Shown here: piece after piece, positions 61,689 to 64,000 of the stretch
Numbering within the stretch: the stretch's first letter is position 1
Layout: the number at the start of each line of letters is the position of its first letter
Assembly (NCBI RefSeq): GCF_016859285.1
Contig: NC_053414.1
Coordinates: 7,002,017 to 7,066,016, forward strand
Source: Xiphias gladius
Taxonomy: Eukaryota; Chordata; Actinopteri; Istiophoriformes; Xiphiidae
Direction of reading: 5' to 3'
DNA length: 64,000 nt
Made by a program: the position numbers and the translations under genes
The notes under the pieces: model-generated
The model's database searches: none
What the model saw: the letters and a program-made list of their open reading frames with translations, nothing else
What the model was told of the DNA's origin: nothing

Positions 61689-63214
61689 AATGAGCAGCTC
61701 ACAGAGTTTCACCAATTGACACAAATGTTCAAACTGGAGGGCTGGAGTCACACAGATGGTTAGACACACACAAAAGGTCAATTATGAAGCTGTGGAAAGA
61801 AAAGACAATTATGGTGGGTATGGGCGAATACACACAGATCTCCAGAAACAGCTGCAGCAGGAAAGTCATTGTGCATTTAAAACTGAGCCAGAAATCCTTT
61901 GACCTCAAACCCAGGTCAAAGTAAAACTTGACTCTGGAATTTTGCTCAGATCAACATTGCTTGACAGATAGTGTCTCTTAAGCCCTAAGCAAAGAAGACA
62001 TTGATTAAGGAGGTTTCTCATACTGATGAATTTGTACATAGTGGAAGACTAACCATTGTTACATTAAGAAAAAATAGGATTTTACTTTGTCCTCCTACTT
62101 TAATAGAAGTAACTTTTCATCCTTTGACAGAGTGCAGTAAGTGTCCAGTAGCTGGTCAACTTGAGGGATGAGAGCACTTACATTAAAGTCCTCCATTTGT
62201 CCCTGGTCATTTCGCCGTAGTGCAAAAATAGCATGCTGTTTTGGATTACTGTTTTGAAGGTGGTGGGAGAAAAAAAATACTACTGTACATATAGATAGAA
62301 ATTACTATAGATGAATCAGCCCTATCATCAGCCAGAATGTTGATATTTATGATGCCAGCGTTTTTCAAATTACTTTTTTCTACAAAATCGATGTATGGCA
62401 GTTACATTGTGATGAACTGAAACACTTGCAGCGTATCCACCATTGTTGCAGAAGAGATTGTTGGTAAGGTTTTGAAAACACAAACATTAATTCCAAGTCT
62501 GTGACAGAACACAAACACAAATGGTCTCTCACATGAAAATAGGACACACATCCACACAATCCCGTCTCTCAAAAGTTACTATATATTACAAACTTGCAAC
62601 CGCAAAACCATTGTTACACATATTTAATGAACATGTTTGTAAAGTTGGAGAATGTTCATACTGGAAATATCTGCAGGATGTTGGACATAAATTGTATCCT
62701 GTGGATAAGATCAATATAAATGTAATTTCTAGGATAATGGGCTGAGATGAATACACAGTTGCACTTCTGGAATCTGAAAATGTGCTAAAACAAAGATGAA
62801 GCTACTCTTCCTAAAAGCGTTTAGCTACTAAAAGGTCTTTTACTGTCATTAAATACTTTTTCACTTTGAACAATATACATCTTCTATCATCAACAAGATC
62901 AATGTAAAAGAGTTAGCATAGAGTATCAGAGCAAATCACCGTGACTACAGACCCTATTTAGACCTGCCAACTTGGATCCAGATGTAAAGATATCGTCTGA
63001 TGTGAACTGAATTTACTCCTGACAGCTTGCGTGACTATTCATGATTGGATTTTGCATCCCCATCAACACTACAAGCACTTCAGAACATTCCTATAAGCAT
63101 TAGGCCGACTTTATCTTCACTTAAACAGAATGAGCTTGTCCCCTCAAGCTGTGAGATTACACAGTAAAAAGTGGGCGATAAAAGTAAGCTTTCCTGTGAA
63201 TCGTTTCATCTTTG

Positions 63215-63260
63215 GCACCTAAATGTACAATAGTGTAAGGTGCTATATAAATAAAGTTGA
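63215..63260 (+). repeat. LINE/SINE-type tail fragment
   Basis: TGTAAGGTGCTATATAAATAA followed by AGTTGAATTGA resembles the tail at 8581-8645. Confidence 0.45.
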
Positions 63261-63316
63261 ATTGAGTATATTTAGTTATACATATGCAAACAAAGAAAGT
63301 ATATTAAGGAAACTCA

Positions 63317-64000
63317 TACACTGATCAGCCAAAACATTAAAACCACAGGCCTAATATTGTGTAGGTCCCCGTCACGCCGCCAAAACAGCTCTGACCCGTT
63401 GTGGCATGGACTCCACAAGACCTCTGAAGTAAGTCCTGTGGTGTCATGCACCAAGACGTTGGCATCAGATCCTTTAATTGCTGTAACTTGCAAGGTGGGG
63501 CCTCCATGTATCAGACTTGTTTTTCCAGCAAATCCCACAGATGCTTGATTGGATTGAGATCTGGGGAATTTGGAAGCTAAGTCAACACCTTGAAGTTCTT
63601 GTCAAGATCCACATACCATTCTTGAACACTTTTTACAGTTTGGCGGGGCACATTATCCTGCTGAAAGATGCCCCTGCATTCAGGAGAAAACCGTTGCCAC
63701 GAACGGGTGTAGTTGGTCTGCAAAAATGTTTAGGTAGGTGGTACGTGTCAAAGTAGTAGCCACATGAATGATAGGACCCAAGGATTCCCAGCAGAACATT
63801 ACCAAGAGCCTCAAGCTGCCTCCGCCTGCTTGCCTTCTTCCGATAGTGCATCCTGGTGGCATCTTTTCCTCAGGTCAATGACGCACACGCATCCGGCCAT
63901 CCATATGATGTAAAAGAAAACATGATTCGTCAGACCAGGCCACCTTCTTCCATTGCGCCATGCTCTAGTTCTGACACTCACATGCCCATTGTAGGTGCTT
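63317..64000 (+). mobile_element. Interspersed element, cut by the window edge
   Basis: Begins CACTGATCAGCCAAAACATTAAAACCAC, which I recognise as the edge of a repeat family widespread in teleost genomes. The body contains several broken frames on both strands, and the right end lies beyond the window. Class not decided; probably a DNA transposon. Confidence 0.6.

Larger units (their letters stand above)
58501..63316. other. Intergenic block, no gene recognised
   Basis: Holds a CA and a GA tract, a hAT-like fragment, a Tc1 relic and a perfect short hairpin at 60317-60354. No coding exon seen. Confidence 0.6.

Overview
The window looks like a ray-finned fish nuclear chromosome, probably percomorph. 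It has split vertebrate genes with GT-AG introns, very dense (CA)n/(TG)n and (GA)n microsatellites, and dispersed repeats I recognise from percomorph genomes. The species cannot be named from the sequence. One protein-coding gene is well supported, together with two intact tRNA genes; the rest is intergenic or intronic sequence rich in repeats and transposon relics.

The gene is platelet-derived growth factor B (pdgfb), plus strand. It has six coding exons: 33497-33568, 41232-41334, 43232-43300, 43449-43645, 44806-45931 and 48124-48251. A seventh, wholly untranslated exon runs from 48703 to a poly(A) signal at 49749-49754. All splice phases agree and the joined CDS encodes 564 residues. The order is signal peptide, short propeptide with an N-glycosylation site and an RxxR cleavage site, the complete eight-cysteine PDGF domain, and a C-terminal basic tail. 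The placement of the stop codon in exon 6 followed by a noncoding last exon matches mammalian PDGFB. The striking feature is exon 5, which carries about 346 cysteine-free, low-complexity residues between the growth-factor domain and the basic tail and makes the protein more than twice the length of human PDGF-B (241 aa). The GC-rich leader (about 32560-33496) has several upstream ATGs, including an out-of-frame uORF that overlaps the main start.

Layout. 1-20.7 kb: no gene seen; seven long TG tracts, a 0.56-kb polypyrimidine stretch, a LINE relic, foldback repeats, and a 324-bp foldback element at 19297-19620. 20.8-22.8 kb: a tRNA-Cys(GCA) cluster with two intact genes in opposite orientation and one degenerate copy on each side. 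22.8-32.5 kb: no gene seen, repeats only. 32.5-49.8 kb: pdgfb, with repeat-laden introns. 49.8-64 kb: no gene seen; it contains two Tc1/mariner-superfamily relics, hAT/MITE-like and LINE-tail fragments, and another interspersed element running off the right edge.

Family names for repeats are from recognition only and no database search was possible. Repeat boundaries are approximate.
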